A DNA stretch of 64,000 bases. Origin: JAIQFL01 sp035295745. Its GTDB lineage: Bacteria > Acidobacteriota > Terriglobia > Bryobacterales > Bryobacteraceae. Made by a program: the position numbers and the translations under genes. The notes under the pieces were generated by a model, which ran no database searches, was not told the origin of the DNA, and was given only the letters and a program-made list of their open reading frames with translations. Location: assembly GCA_035295745.1 (NCBI GenBank), contig DATGIL010000078.1:13794-77793 (forward strand). The letters are read 5' to 3'. Below are positions 9,742 through 18,771 of this stretch, one piece after another (position 1 is the first letter of the stretch; each line of letters opens with the position of its first letter).

Positions 9742-11526
9742 CTACCGCAGCCCAAGGTCTGCCACGATTTTGCGAAATCGCGGTTCATTCCGAAGGGACG
9801 AGAAGGCCGGGTCGACCGCGGTCAACGGCATCATCATACTGTGGGCCTGAAAGGCCTGCTCAAGTGCGGTGAGAGCCTCCGCGCGAGATCCGAGCCACGC
9901 CAGACGCCACGCACGTTCGTAGGGGTCGGTGCCCGCGGCCTTCTGGATTTCGAACTCCATGAGCCGACGTACGGCTCGCGGCGCCGGAAGACCTTCGAGT
10001 TCCGCGACGATCGCCGGTGAGAGGAGCGGCTTGATCGCTTCGATGGACGCGGGTGCGTCGCCGGCGTAGAGCAGCGCGCGCGAAAGACAGGCCCGCGCTT
10101 CCTTCAGGTCCGGATCGAGTTCCAAAGTCCGGCGGGCCTCGGTTGCGGCCTCGTTGAAACGGCCGATCTGAAGCAACAGCCATGCCGAGTCGATTCTGGT
10201 TCTGGTCGAGAACGGATCGAGGGCAATGGCCGTGTGGATCGAGGCCAGCGCGTCGGCGAGAGAGCCCGACGCGACTTGAAGCCATGCCAGATCGTGGTGC
10301 CCATCGGGATCGCTGGGATTGATTCGCAGGGCTGCGTTCAGCTCGCGCCGCGCTGCCTGCCAGTTCCAATCGTGCCAGAACGAAATGTTTCCCAGGGCGA
10401 GGTCGGCGGCGGAAAGGCTACTGTTTCGCTGAGCTGCATCTTGAGCAGCTGTGCGCGCCTCTTCCCAATTGATCGCTTGCCCGGATCGTGCCAGCCTCAC
10501 CAGAGTTTCGGCGAAGGATGCCATGGCTGCGGGACATGCGCTCTTCTGGAAAAACGGCAGGCTGCGCTCCAGGTTTTTCAACCCTCCACGATTGGTCAAG
10601 AGCCGGGCGGTCTGGTAATCTTCCCATCCATCCTGGCAGGTGGCTTCCATACTCCGAGGCGATGTGCCCGGGAAAATAGTAGTGAGGACGCCCGCGGAGA
10701 CCCCTGCCACGACCGTTTCCTGAAAGGCTTCCGGGGAGGAATCCTGAGTAAATGTCGCCGACCAAAGCACGGTCTGATTCTCGGTTTCCACCAAACGTAC
10801 CGCCAAACGCAGCCCGCTGCTATCGGGACGGGCCGTGGACTCTACCAGGTACCGCACATCGAGCTGTTTGCTGATGTCTCGTATGCTTGGGCTCTTTGCG
10901 GCCAGGTACGAGATCGAACGGCGGCCGATGACTCGAATCCGGTCCGGCTGGATTCCGGAAAGGCGAGTGAGCAGGTCATCGAACAGCCCATCCGACGCGG
11001 CGAACTGGGAATCGCGGAGCGAGACGTTCTCGAACGGTAGCACTGCGATTCGGATCGGGCCGTCGATACGGTGCCGCCACGCGAGCCCCCCAGCCAGCAG
11101 CGCGAGGAGAAGAATGCCGAGGGAAACCGGCAGCACTTTGCGGGGCAACGTCCACTTAGGCGTGGCAGCAGGAGGAGGCGCCTCGCAGACTCGGGCAACC
11201 TCTGCCACGAAGCGGTAGCCTTTCTTGGGGAGGGTCTGAATGAAGAGAGGGTTTTCCGAATTGTCGTTCAACACGGAGCGGATCTGGGCGACGGCCACGT
11301 TCAGGGAACGATCGAAATCCACGGTGGTGTCGCCCCAGATCTCCTGACGGATGCGGTTGCGGTCGACGACTTCGCCTGCGTTTCGTAACAGGAATCCCAG
11401 AATCTGCAAAGGTTGGGGTGCCAGGTGGACGAGCCTGCCGCTCCGCCGCAGCTCGCTTGCAGCTTCGTCGAACTCGAAAATGCCGAATCGGAATACCGCA
11501 GGGCCCGCCGGCGCCACCGGTTGCAT
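9742..11526 (-). CDS. Membrane-anchored winged-helix regulator with TPR repeats (CadC/ToxR-like)
   Basis: A 594-residue protein. Residues 10-110 form an OmpR/PhoB-type winged helix (FRFGIFEFDEAASELRRSG, then LAPQPLQILGFLLRNAGEVV and TLPKKGYRFVAEV). A transmembrane helix (131-150) follows. Next comes a TolB/FlgO-like segment (IRIAVLPFENVS) of the sort often fused to such regulators, and the C-terminal half has tetratricopeptide-like helices (INPSDPDGHHDLAWLQVASG, LDPFSTRTRIDSAWLLLQIG, LDPDLKEARACLSRALLYAG). By analogy with CadC/ToxR it should bind DNA from the membrane; the signal and targets are unknown. Confidence 0.85.
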   Translation of the reverse strand: MQPVAPAGPAVFRFGIFEFDEAASELRRSGRLVHLAPQPLQILGFLLRNAGEVVDRNRIRQEIWGDTTVDFDRSLNVAVAQIRSVLNDNSENPLFIQTLPKKGYRFVAEVARVCEAPPPAATPKWTLPRKVLPVSLGILLLALLAGGLAWRHRIDGPIRIAVLPFENVSLRDSQFAASDGLFDDLLTRLSGIQPDRIRVIGRRSISYLAAKSPSIRDISKQLDVRYLVESTARPDSSGLRLAVRLVETENQTVLWSATFTQDSSPEAFQETVVAGVSAGVLTTIFPGTSPRSMEATCQDGWEDYQTARLLTNRGGLKNLERSLPFFQKSACPAAMASFAETLVRLARSGQAINWEEARTAAQDAAQRNSSLSAADLALGNISFWHDWNWQAARRELNAALRINPSDPDGHHDLAWLQVASGSLADALASIHTAIALDPFSTRTRIDSAWLLLQIGRFNEAATEARRTLELDPDLKEARACLSRALLYAGDAPASIEAIKPLLSPAIVAELEGLPAPRAVRRLMEFEIQKAAGTDPYERAWRLAWLGSRAEALTALEQAFQAHSMMMPLTAVDPAFSSLRNEPRFRKIVADLGLR

Positions 11527-11751
11527 CTCACCGATTATAGCGGCGAAGAGGCGTCGAGGCGATACAATCAGACCTCGCGATCATGCGACGCCGCGCTTAC
11601 CTGATCGTACGATGTCTTTCGCGGTAAAACTGTCATATGTCGTCGTGCACGAGTTATTTCGTTTTTGAACTCGCGTGCGTACCGATAGAATTGGGTGATC
11701 GCCCCGCACAAAGTCACCGGCGTGGGATCTTCACCCGGACAGGAGAAACAG

Positions 11752-12684
11752 GTGCACCGACATGGTCGGTGGAAGGCCGTGCATAAGCTAACTTTTCGCG
11801 TCCTTCTCTCTATTGGATGGATGGCGTTTGTCATAAACGGCACGTTCGCAAGTGGTCAAATTCTGCATGCCACCGGCGACCGCCCATCGTTTGAAGTAGC
11901 GTCGATCAAACTGCGGGAGCGGACACCGAGCCCAGCTCCGCCGCCGGACGGCGCCAATCCCGGCGCGCCTGTGAAGAGGATGAAGGTTGCTCCCGTTGAT
12001 GAGGGGCCGCCGCCGACCGGGCATTTGCATATGATTCTGCCCATATCGATACTCATTACCTCGGCCTATAACCTCCCGGTTGGTTCCGAGAGCCGGATTC
12101 TCGGGGGGCCGGACTGGCTGCGGCAGGATATCGATCAGTTCGAGATTCAGGCAAAGATCGAGGACTCCGAGTATGCCGCGATGCAAAAGATGACCCCGGC
12201 ACAGCAACACGAGCGGGTCGCGTTGATGGAACAGTCACTGCTGGCGGACCGATTCAGGCTGAAGGTGCATTTCGAGACGAGGGAGATGCCAGTGTATGCG
12301 CTGCTCATTGCGAAGAGCGGCGCGAAGCTGAGTCCGGCCAAGCATGAGGAATCGAGCCGGATCTCCACTCTCGCGAGTGAACAGGGAAGAGAGATGACTG
12401 CCATCGGGGTAACGCTCGAACGGTTCGTCCTTTCCCCTCTCCTGACGGGTCCCCTGGGCGGGCGCCAGGTGCTGGACCAGACCGGCCCCAAGGGCGCTTT
12501 TGACTTTACACTCAAATGGACGCCGGAGCAGTTGGCTGCCTCTGCCGCCGCCAAAGATGTGGGGGCCGATGCGCCATCTTTCTTCACCGCGATTCGGGAG
12601 CAGCTTGGATTGCTGCTGGTACCTTCGAAGGCTCCGGTGGAAGTGATTGTCATCGATCACATCGAGCAGCCGTCGGCGAACTAG
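11752..12684 (+). CDS. TIGR03435 family secreted protein
   Basis: The start is chosen at the GTG at 11752 because AGGAG (11741-11745) sits six bases upstream; an in-frame GTG at 11695 lacks a binding site. The N-terminus is a long signal peptide ending near FASGQ. A single TIGR03435 domain follows (FEVASIKLRE, GGPDWLRQDIDQFEIQAK, LLADRFRLKVHFETREMPVY, VLDQTGPKGAFDFTLKW, LGLLLVPSKAPVEVIVIDHI). The loop after the first strand is proline rich. Function unknown. Confidence 0.85.
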   Translation: MHRHGRWKAVHKLTFRVLLSIGWMAFVINGTFASGQILHATGDRPSFEVASIKLRERTPSPAPPPDGANPGAPVKRMKVAPVDEGPPPTGHLHMILPISILITSAYNLPVGSESRILGGPDWLRQDIDQFEIQAKIEDSEYAAMQKMTPAQQHERVALMEQSLLADRFRLKVHFETREMPVYALLIAKSGAKLSPAKHEESSRISTLASEQGREMTAIGVTLERFVLSPLLTGPLGGRQVLDQTGPKGAFDFTLKWTPEQLAASAAAKDVGADAPSFFTAIREQLGLLLVPSKAPVEVIVIDHIEQPSAN

Positions 12685-12905
12685 CTAGATTCACTAACGG
12701 CCGCGTCGCCCCGCCACGTCCCCCGGGGGCATCGTAAAATCAGCTTGAACGCAAACCAGGCGAAGCATAATTACCCACGGAACTCCTTTAATATAACCAG
12801 CTAATCTATTGATATTAATGCACTTATTCCGTAATGGAAAAATGACCAGCCGTTTCAGGTAAATGATGCCGAGGTGTCTTGGCAGTGGCCCGGTCGTCCC
12901 CTTAA

Positions 12906-13634
12906 ATGGGTGGCATGTTCAATTCAGAGAACGCTTTTTCAACCACGCGGCGCAGCCTTCTGGGCGGAATGGTTGCCGCTGCCATGACGAATCTGTACGC
13001 TCAATCGGGCCCACCGCGCGTCCCCCCTGAGCCGACCCGGCCAGCCCGCCAGGATCTGGATATCGTCGCTTCCTTCGTCACCTTGGCCCACCAGGACAAA
13101 AATCTCGACCGGGTGGCGGAGATGGTCGCGCAGGATCCCAAGCTCGTGTACGCAGCGTGGGACTGGGGCGGGGGAGACTGGGAGACCGGTCTCGGTGGCG
13201 CGTCGCATGTGGGAAGTCGCAAAATGGCGCGGTTCCTCTTGGAGAAGGGAGCCCGAGTCGACGCCTATTGTGCCGCCATGCTCGGTGAGCAGGAGGTGGT
13301 TGCCGCTTTGGTGACGGCGGACCCGGCTGTGGTGAACGCGCGAGGCCCGCACGGATACAGTTTGCTGTACCATGCGGCCATTAGCGGCGACGTCCGAATG
13401 GCCGAGATGCTGGGCCCACATGTGGCGAACCGCAAGAGGGACTTCAACCAATCCTTGAGCGCCGCGGTGCGAGACGGTCATGTCGCCATGACGGTGTGGC
13501 TGCTGGAGAATGGCGTGAGCGACCCAAATCAGGGGGACGGATTCGGTAAGCGGCCTCTCACCACCGCACTGGAGAAGGGTTTCGTGGAGGTCGCGGAGGT
13601 GTTGCGAAAGCACGGGGCACGCGAGAAGGACTAA
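12906..13634 (+). CDS. Exported ankyrin-repeat protein with Tat-like signal
   Basis: 242 residues. The N-terminus carries a twin-arginine-like motif (TTRRSLLGGMVAAAM) followed by a short hydrophobic stretch and a probable cleavage site after NLYAQ. The rest consists of ankyrin-type helix pairs: LGGASHVGSRKMARFLLEKG, LLYHAAISGDVRMAEMLGPH and LTTALEKGFVEVAEVLRKHG. A second ATG at 12915 could also be the start and would keep the Tat motif. Such proteins usually mediate protein-protein contacts; the partner is unknown. Confidence 0.75.
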   Translation: MGGMFNSENAFSTTRRSLLGGMVAAAMTNLYAQSGPPRVPPEPTRPARQDLDIVASFVTLAHQDKNLDRVAEMVAQDPKLVYAAWDWGGGDWETGLGGASHVGSRKMARFLLEKGARVDAYCAAMLGEQEVVAALVTADPAVVNARGPHGYSLLYHAAISGDVRMAEMLGPHVANRKRDFNQSLSAAVRDGHVAMTVWLLENGVSDPNQGDGFGKRPLTTALEKGFVEVAEVLRKHGAREKD

Positions 13635-13669
13635 CGTTTTCGCACGTCCTTCGATTTCCGCAGCACCCT

Positions 13670-14377
13670 TTACGGGGTAATCAGACCGGCGCGGATAGCA
13701 TATCTCACCATACTCGCGGTCTCGTGTACGCCGAGCTTTTCAAGGATACGGCTGCGGTGCGAGTCGGCTGTTTTGTAACTGATCCCGAGGCGCACCGCAG
13801 CTTCCTTGGTAGACTTGCCGTCGGCAATCAGCACCAGAACCTGCCGTTCGCGCTCTGTCAGGGCGAAAACCATCTTCACTGAGTCTTCGTCAGGCGTGAA
13901 AATGCCGCACTTGCGATCGTTGATGTCGACAGCAGTACCCATGAACCCCGCGAATGAACCGTCGCCTTCGAAACGCGGAACGCCGGTATCTTCGAGCCAG
14001 CGATAGTCGCCGCTGGCTCGCTTGAGACGGTACTGGATGCGGAACGCCTCACGGGCAGTGAATGCCCGCATGTAGGTTTCGATGCAGAAGGCGCGGTCGT
14101 CCGGGTGCAGTCCCTCGGCCCAGCCATTACCGCTTTCCTCGGTCAGCTCGCGACCGCGAAACTCCAGCCAGGCGCGATTGAAATACGTAAACATGGCGTC
14201 CGGTCCGGACATCCAAATCATCAAAGGCGTAGTGTCTGCTAGCTGGTAAAAGGTAGCTTCGCTGGCCTGGCGTAAACGGATCTGATGTTGGAGTTCTGCC
14301 TCTAAATCGGCCAGTCTCTCCCGCAACGAGCTCGCTTCATCGAAATCTTTGCCCGGCGACATTCCTAATCCAACCAT
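13670..14377 (-). CDS. PAS-domain LuxR-type transcriptional regulator
   Basis: 235 residues. A predicted coiled coil (12-42) leads into a PAS fold (about 42-155; DTTPLMIWMSGPDAMFTYFN, YRWLEDTGVPRFEGDGSFAG, GTAVDINDRK). A LuxR/FixJ helix-turn-helix at the C-terminus (LTERERQVLVLIADGKSTKE, SYKTADSHRSRILEKLGVHE) completes it. There is no receiver domain, so the PAS module is the likely sensor. It is divergent from the sigma factor gene at 14532 with about 155 bases between the starts. Target genes are not visible. Confidence 0.85.
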   Translation of the reverse strand: MVGLGMSPGKDFDEASSLRERLADLEAELQHQIRLRQASEATFYQLADTTPLMIWMSGPDAMFTYFNRAWLEFRGRELTEESGNGWAEGLHPDDRAFCIETYMRAFTAREAFRIQYRLKRASGDYRWLEDTGVPRFEGDGSFAGFMGTAVDINDRKCGIFTPDEDSVKMVFALTERERQVLVLIADGKSTKEAAVRLGISYKTADSHRSRILEKLGVHETASMVRYAIRAGLITP

Positions 14378-14531
14378 GAATCAAGATCATATCGAGTGGG
14401 GGTTGACGCGTAAAGTACCAAATTAGTTAACGTTAGGCTTGGCCGCGGGGCCTGATCGGGTCAACCCCTCCGTATATATCGTATTGCATTCATGGAACTT
14501 TTATGCATCAAAAGCGAATTACACTTGAAGA

Positions 14532-15146
14532 ATGAAGGCGAGCCCACCGGAGAGCGACGACGACCTTCTCCTACAAATGCGCCGCGGCGACGAGCAGGCG
14601 TTCCTTTCGCTCTATCGCCGGCGTCAGGCGGCTCTGTACCGTTTCGCACATCATATGAGCGGCTCGGCCACTGTGGCCGAGGATGTCACGCAGGAGGTAT
14701 TTCTGGCGTTGATTCGCGACGAGTGTGGGTACGACCCGGATCGCGGGAGTCTTTCGGGGTATCTGTTTGGTATTGCGCGCAAGCTCGTATTGCGGCACCT
14801 GGAGCGGGGCCGGGCAGACGTGGCGCTGGAAACTGGTGGGGAAGAGCCCGCATGGCCGGAACTGGCGGTAAATGACGATCCGCTGGCGGATCTGACACAC
14901 CGTGAGGGGATCGACGCGCTGCATCGCGCCGTGCAGGCTCTGCCCCGCCGCTATCGCGAGGTAGTGGTGCTGTGTGATCTGGAAGAGGTGGATTATGCCG
15001 ACGCAGCGGTCATCCTGGGATGCCCGATTGGGACCGTGCGCTCCCGGCTGCACCGCGCGCGTGCGTTGCTGCTGGAAAAGTTGAATCAGGAGAGGGCGCT
15101 TCGGCCGATTGTGGGTGTGTGGAAACCAGCGAGGTGTTTGACATGA
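14532..15146 (+). CDS. ECF-type RNA polymerase sigma factor
   Basis: 204 residues with sigma-70 region 2 (LLLQMRRGDEQAFLSLYRRR, ATVAEDVTQEVFLALIRD) and region 4 (LPRRYREVVVLCDLEEVDYA, ILGCPIGTVRSRLHRARALL), separated by a short linker, and no region 3. This is the ECF layout. The stop codon overlaps the ATG of the next gene (ATGA at 15143-15146), which encodes its probable anti-sigma factor. Confidence 0.9.
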   Translation: MKASPPESDDDLLLQMRRGDEQAFLSLYRRRQAALYRFAHHMSGSATVAEDVTQEVFLALIRDECGYDPDRGSLSGYLFGIARKLVLRHLERGRADVALETGGEEPAWPELAVNDDPLADLTHREGIDALHRAVQALPRRYREVVVLCDLEEVDYADAAVILGCPIGTVRSRLHRARALLLEKLNQERALRPIVGVWKPARCLT

Positions 15147-15775
15147 GCTGCCAGGAATTCTGGAATATGCTGTCCGAATCCGATCTTACCGGGGAGCAGG
15201 ATCTGCATCTGCGAGAATGCCCAAATTGCGCCCGGGCATGGGAGCGGCAGCGGGTGGTGGCCGCGGGTTTGCGAGCGGTGGCCGCGGAATGGCGTCATGT
15301 GGAAGCCCCCGGCCGCGTGGAAGCGCAACTCGCTCAAGCCTTCCGCGCGCACCACGGAATGAGCAATCCGCGGAAGGGAAGGGCGCGGCCTCCGCGGATG
15401 TGGATACCGGTTGCCTCCTGGTTCGGAGCTGCGGCTGCGGTGGTGTTCGCGGCGATTATGATGCTGAGCGGACGGCCGCCGGTGGCGCACCGAAAGGCTG
15501 CAGCGAGCGTGGCACCGGCGATGATACAGAACCCGGCGGAGTTCGAGACCGCAGACGGTTCGACATACAATGCCGATGATTTCATCCCGCTTCCGAATGC
15601 CCAACAAATCGCGCCCGATGAAGATGTGAATCTGGTGCGGGTGGAGTTGCAGCGATCGGCGATGATCCCGCTGGGCTATGATGTCAGCGCCGACCGGGCT
15701 TCGGAACCGGTGGAAGCGGAAGTGGTCCTGGGCGCGGACGGCGTCGCCCGCGCAGTGCGGTTTCTCGACGAGTAA
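15143..15775 (+). CDS. Membrane anti-sigma factor with zinc-finger (ZAS) motif
   Basis: The start at 15143 overlaps the sigma gene stop, implying translational coupling. Residues 1-40 contain the ZAS pattern (HLRECPNC: His-x3-Cys-x2-Cys, with an upstream Cys in MSCQEF) that holds ECF sigma factors inactive. A transmembrane helix follows (VASWFGAAAAVVFAAIMML), then an extracytoplasmic domain of about 110 residues with no recognised family, ending VVLGADGVARAVRFLDE. Role as the cognate anti-sigma factor is inferred from motif and gene order. Confidence 0.85.
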   Translation: MSCQEFWNMLSESDLTGEQDLHLRECPNCARAWERQRVVAAGLRAVAAEWRHVEAPGRVEAQLAQAFRAHHGMSNPRKGRARPPRMWIPVASWFGAAAAVVFAAIMMLSGRPPVAHRKAAASVAPAMIQNPAEFETADGSTYNADDFIPLPNAQQIAPDEDVNLVRVELQRSAMIPLGYDVSADRASEPVEAEVVLGADGVARAVRFLDE

Positions 15776-15785
15776 GGAGTAGGAT

Positions 15786-16571
15786 GTGTTGATCCGGAAG
15801 GCACTGATCGGTATTCTGGCGCTGGTGGCCGCGAACGCCCAAGCGCCCGATCCAGCGGTCCCCCGCGGTCGTTTCGGCCCTGGTCCAGGACCGGTGCCGG
15901 AAGGAGACGCGCGGTTTTTGGGCGCGGAACCGGTGAGACCCGGGCGGGTGATCAAAAACGCGCCGTACACTGCGGACGTCATTACAGAAACCACCAAGGT
16001 GCTCGTCGACGGCAATCGCATTCACCAGGTCGACACGGTTCACATGTCGCGTGATTCCGAGGGGCGGACGCGAAGCGAGCAGTCGCTGCACACCTTGGGC
16101 GGGCTGGTTCCCAATGCCAAGTTGCCTCCCGTGATCTTCATCAACGATCCAGTCGCGAATGTGAAATATGCGTTAAATCCAACCGCCAAGACTGCCACAA
16201 AGTCGAGCTGGTTGCCGGGCTCGGGCCCCGGACCCGGAGGCCGTTTCCGCAGAGGCGGGAGCGATCCGAATACCAAAACGGAATCGTTGGGGAAGCAGAC
16301 GATCGAAGGCGTGGTCGCCAATGGTGTTCGCACGACACAAACGATTCCCGCGGGGCAAATCGGCAACGAGCAGGCGATTTTGATTGTCACTGAAAGCTGG
16401 TACTCCCCCGAACTGCAGACCATGGTGTATTCGAAACGGACGGATCCGCGAGTGGGCGAGACGGTGATGCGGCTGTCCAACGTAAGCCGCTCCGAACCGC
16501 CGCACACCTTATTCGAAGTGCCAGCCGAGTTCAAGGTCAGCGAGTTCGGTAGACGGCGCGAACTGCCTTAG
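15786..16571 (+). CDS. Secreted hypothetical protein in the ECF sigma operon
   Basis: Starts at GTG 15786 just after GGAGTAGG and only ten bases after the anti-sigma gene. The signal peptide MLIRKALIGILALVAANAQA is cleaved near residue 20. The mature part has a Pro/Gly/Arg-rich start (GRFGPGPGPVPEG), a middle predicted to be beta rich (VLVDGNRIHQVDTVHMSRD, SEGRTRSEQSLHTLGG), and the ending TLFEVPAEFKVSEFG. I do not recognise a characterised family. Gene order suggests it is a target or partner of the sigma/anti-sigma pair. Confidence 0.75.
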   Translation: MLIRKALIGILALVAANAQAPDPAVPRGRFGPGPGPVPEGDARFLGAEPVRPGRVIKNAPYTADVITETTKVLVDGNRIHQVDTVHMSRDSEGRTRSEQSLHTLGGLVPNAKLPPVIFINDPVANVKYALNPTAKTATKSSWLPGSGPGPGGRFRRGGSDPNTKTESLGKQTIEGVVANGVRTTQTIPAGQIGNEQAILIVTESWYSPELQTMVYSKRTDPRVGETVMRLSNVSRSEPPHTLFEVPAEFKVSEFGRRRELP

Positions 16572-16615
16572 TACGTGGTATCAGAAGTCCGCCGACGTAT
16601 CGCCAGATCCGCCCG

Positions 16616-17345
16616 GGCTCGCTGACGACGACCCGCTTAGGCGCCACGACTCCGCTTACGAACTCGGCTCGCTACGAGCCACGACCGTAAGGGAGTGATT
16701 TTTGGAGCGATTGGGACATCGCTTGCTTACGCGCGCGGCTCGCTAACGACGATCCGCTTGCGCGCCACGACTCGGCTAACGTACTCGACTCGCAACGAGC
16801 CACGACCGTAGGGGAGTGATATTCGAACGGATCGGGACGTCACTTACTTCCGCGCGCGGCTCGCTGACGACGATCCGCCTGCGCGCCACGACTCCACTTA
16901 CGTACTCGACTCGCAACGATCCACGACCGTAAGGGAGTGATTTTTGGAGCGATTGGGACATCGCTTGCTTACGCGCGAGGCTCGCTGACGACGATCCGCC
17001 TGCGCGCCACGACTCCGCTTACGCATGCGGCTCGCAACGAGCCACGACCGTAAGGGAGTGATTTTTGGAGCGATTGGGACATCGCTTGCTTACGCGCGCG
17101 GCTCGCTGACGACGATCCGCTTGCTCGCCGCGACTCCACTTACGTACTCGACTCGCAACGAGCCACGAGCCACGACCGTAAGGGAGTGATATTCGAACGG
17201 ATTGGGACATCACTTACTTCCGCGCGCGGCTCGCTGGCGACGACCCCGCTTGCGCGCCACGACTCGGCTTACGTACTCGACTCGCAACGAGCCACGACCG
17301 TAAGGGAGTGATATTCGAACGGATCGGGACGTCACTTACTTACTC
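16616..17345 (+). repeat. Tandem array of six 121-bp GC-rich units
   Basis: Units begin with GGCTCGCTGACGACGATCCG at 16616, 16737, 16858, 16979, 17100 and 17228. Spacing is 121 bp four times, then 128 bp, where GAGCCAC is duplicated. Each unit contains a core ending ACGAGCCACGACCGTAAGGG and then one of two alternative tails: A (TTTTTGGAGCGATTGGGACA) or B (ATATTCGAACGGATCGGGAC). The order along the array is A, B, A, A, B, B. A degenerate half unit follows to about 17430. Short open frames inside it are by-products of the repeat. There is no gene between 16572 and 17464. Confidence 0.9.
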
Positions 17346-17464
17346 GCGCGGTTCGTAAGCGCATGTATCGCGCGAACATATTTGGGTAGCTTACGAGTTG
17401 GTAGCTACGACCGTAAGGGAGGGGTTCAAGGCGAAACTGGCGTTGTCCTGAATCCCTGCGTGAG

Positions 17465-18265
17465 TTAGGACGCATTGGCGCGTTTGCGTATCGAATACAG
17501 CTTCCCGGAGGCCAAGAACAAAAGGCCGGCAATTCCGAATAAGGAAGCCGTTCCGGGTTCTGGTGCGGGCGAATCGATGTCCGTGGTGGTGAACTGCGGG
17601 CCAAGCATCACACCGAAGCGCTGCGAGCTTCCGAGCGTATCCGGGATCCACATGGGGAAGGCCGCCGCCATCGAGGCAGTCCAGCTCCCGTCCAGGTAGG
17701 CAGTCTGCGCCTCCGCGATCAGGGCCGCCGTCGTCGGATCTACCGGGAACGGATCGGGTTTGACCGAAGACGGGTTTTCCAGAGTCCAGATGGCCATCGA
17801 GATCGGCCCGCTGATGCTCTGCACGTCGCTGTTATAACCGCCCGCCTGCAGTACTTTATTCTCCAGGTAAGCTGACTCGATCGCCGCCTCGGTGGATGGA
17901 TCTACGAGATACCCGCTGTAGGTCTGCCCAATGTACGTGTCTACGTTGAAGTCGAGGCAAAAGAGATACACGGTGGAGGAGCCAAAGGATCCGCCCGTGA
18001 AAGTGCCGACGTACGGGCCGGTCGGCAGCGTGTACGAATTCTGGTTGGTAGCGGTATAGGAATACTCGTGGTAATCCGACCAGTTCGAATCCAGGGTGAC
18101 CAGGATTGTGGTGGCGTGTGCGCCGACCACGCCAACCGTGGCAAGCGCTCCGAGGCATGCCAGACGGATGAGGAAGCGAGAGGTGGCTTTCGGTGATGTG
18201 TAAGTGTTATGCAAAGTGCTCTTGACCCGACTTTCATTGTCAGGTCGCACAGAAAGGTGCCACAA
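17465..18265 (-). CDS. PEP-CTERM-type sorted secreted protein
   Basis: About 250-266 residues. The C-terminus carries the exosortase sorting signal: PEPGTASLFGIAGLLFLASG followed by a basic tail (KLYSIRKRANAS). A signal peptide (FLIRLACLGALATVGVVGAHA) lies near the N-terminus. The exact start is uncertain because only TTG/GTG codons are available (18265, 18250 or 18214) with weak binding sites. The body is Ser/Thr/Tyr rich (SDYHEYSYTATNQNSYTLPT) and resembles unassigned PEP-CTERM proteins. The partner exosortase is not in this window. It lies directly beside the tandem repeat array. Confidence 0.75.
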   Translation of the reverse strand: MWHLSVRPDNESRVKSTLHNTYTSPKATSRFLIRLACLGALATVGVVGAHATTILVTLDSNWSDYHEYSYTATNQNSYTLPTGPYVGTFTGGSFGSSTVYLFCLDFNVDTYIGQTYSGYLVDPSTEAAIESAYLENKVLQAGGYNSDVQSISGPISMAIWTLENPSSVKPDPFPVDPTTAALIAEAQTAYLDGSWTASMAAAFPMWIPDTLGSSQRFGVMLGPQFTTTDIDSPAPEPGTASLFGIAGLLFLASGKLYSIRKRANAS

Positions 18266-18350
18266 GGTTGTCCCGGGATAAGTAACGTACCAGCGGTACG
18301 GGTTCTATTACTGGCCGGACCTTAACTCCAACACGCCGCGAAGGTTAACG

Positions 18351-18770
18351 TTACTCCCGCGCTCGGTCCGCCACCACCTGGATCTCGATGCTCTTGAGTG
18401 TTTCCTTGACGGACACTGCGGCCGCCGGCTTGTCCGTCTTATGCTTCTGAGCGTCGAGAAAGGTAACATCGGTCTTCAGGACGATGACTAACTCCGTGGA
18501 GAGGCCGGACTGGCCGGCCTGCTTCAACCTCGCGTGAATCGTGTACGGCCCGATTCGCGTCCCGCTCAGTTCCGGGTTAACGGCCCTGCCGATCGTCGTT
18601 CCAATGGCACCCTTGTCCAGATTGAATCCGTCGCGGAGAGTTTGGACCAACTGGGGATTGGTCGGCCCCAGGCTCTGCAGGAGTTCGCTTGTGGACACAG
18701 ATCCATCGGCCCAAGCAGCGGAAATCGCTAGCGCGGCCCCGAGAATCGCCTTTCGAATATATCTGCCCAT
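18351..18770 (-). CDS. Small secreted hypothetical protein
   Basis: 139 residues with a signal peptide (MGRYIRKAILGAALAISAAWA) and a mature part containing LLQSLGPTNPQLVQTLRDGF and a predicted strand-rich segment (TRIGPYTIHARLKQ, LVIVLKTDVTFLDAQ). Family not recognised. Its start lies just one base from the stop of the 3D-domain gene at 18772, so the two are almost certainly one transcription unit (18772-19629 first, this gene second). Confidence 0.7.
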   Translation of the reverse strand: MGRYIRKAILGAALAISAAWADGSVSTSELLQSLGPTNPQLVQTLRDGFNLDKGAIGTTIGRAVNPELSGTRIGPYTIHARLKQAGQSGLSTELVIVLKTDVTFLDAQKHKTDKPAAAVSVKETLKSIEIQVVADRARE

Positions 18771-18771
18771 T

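Noticed and set aside
14427..18354. TTAACGTTA palindrome at 14427 and 18345 as a shared operator
   Set aside because: Only an 8-base palindrome seen twice, in unrelated promoter contexts; close to what chance allows in 64 kb.
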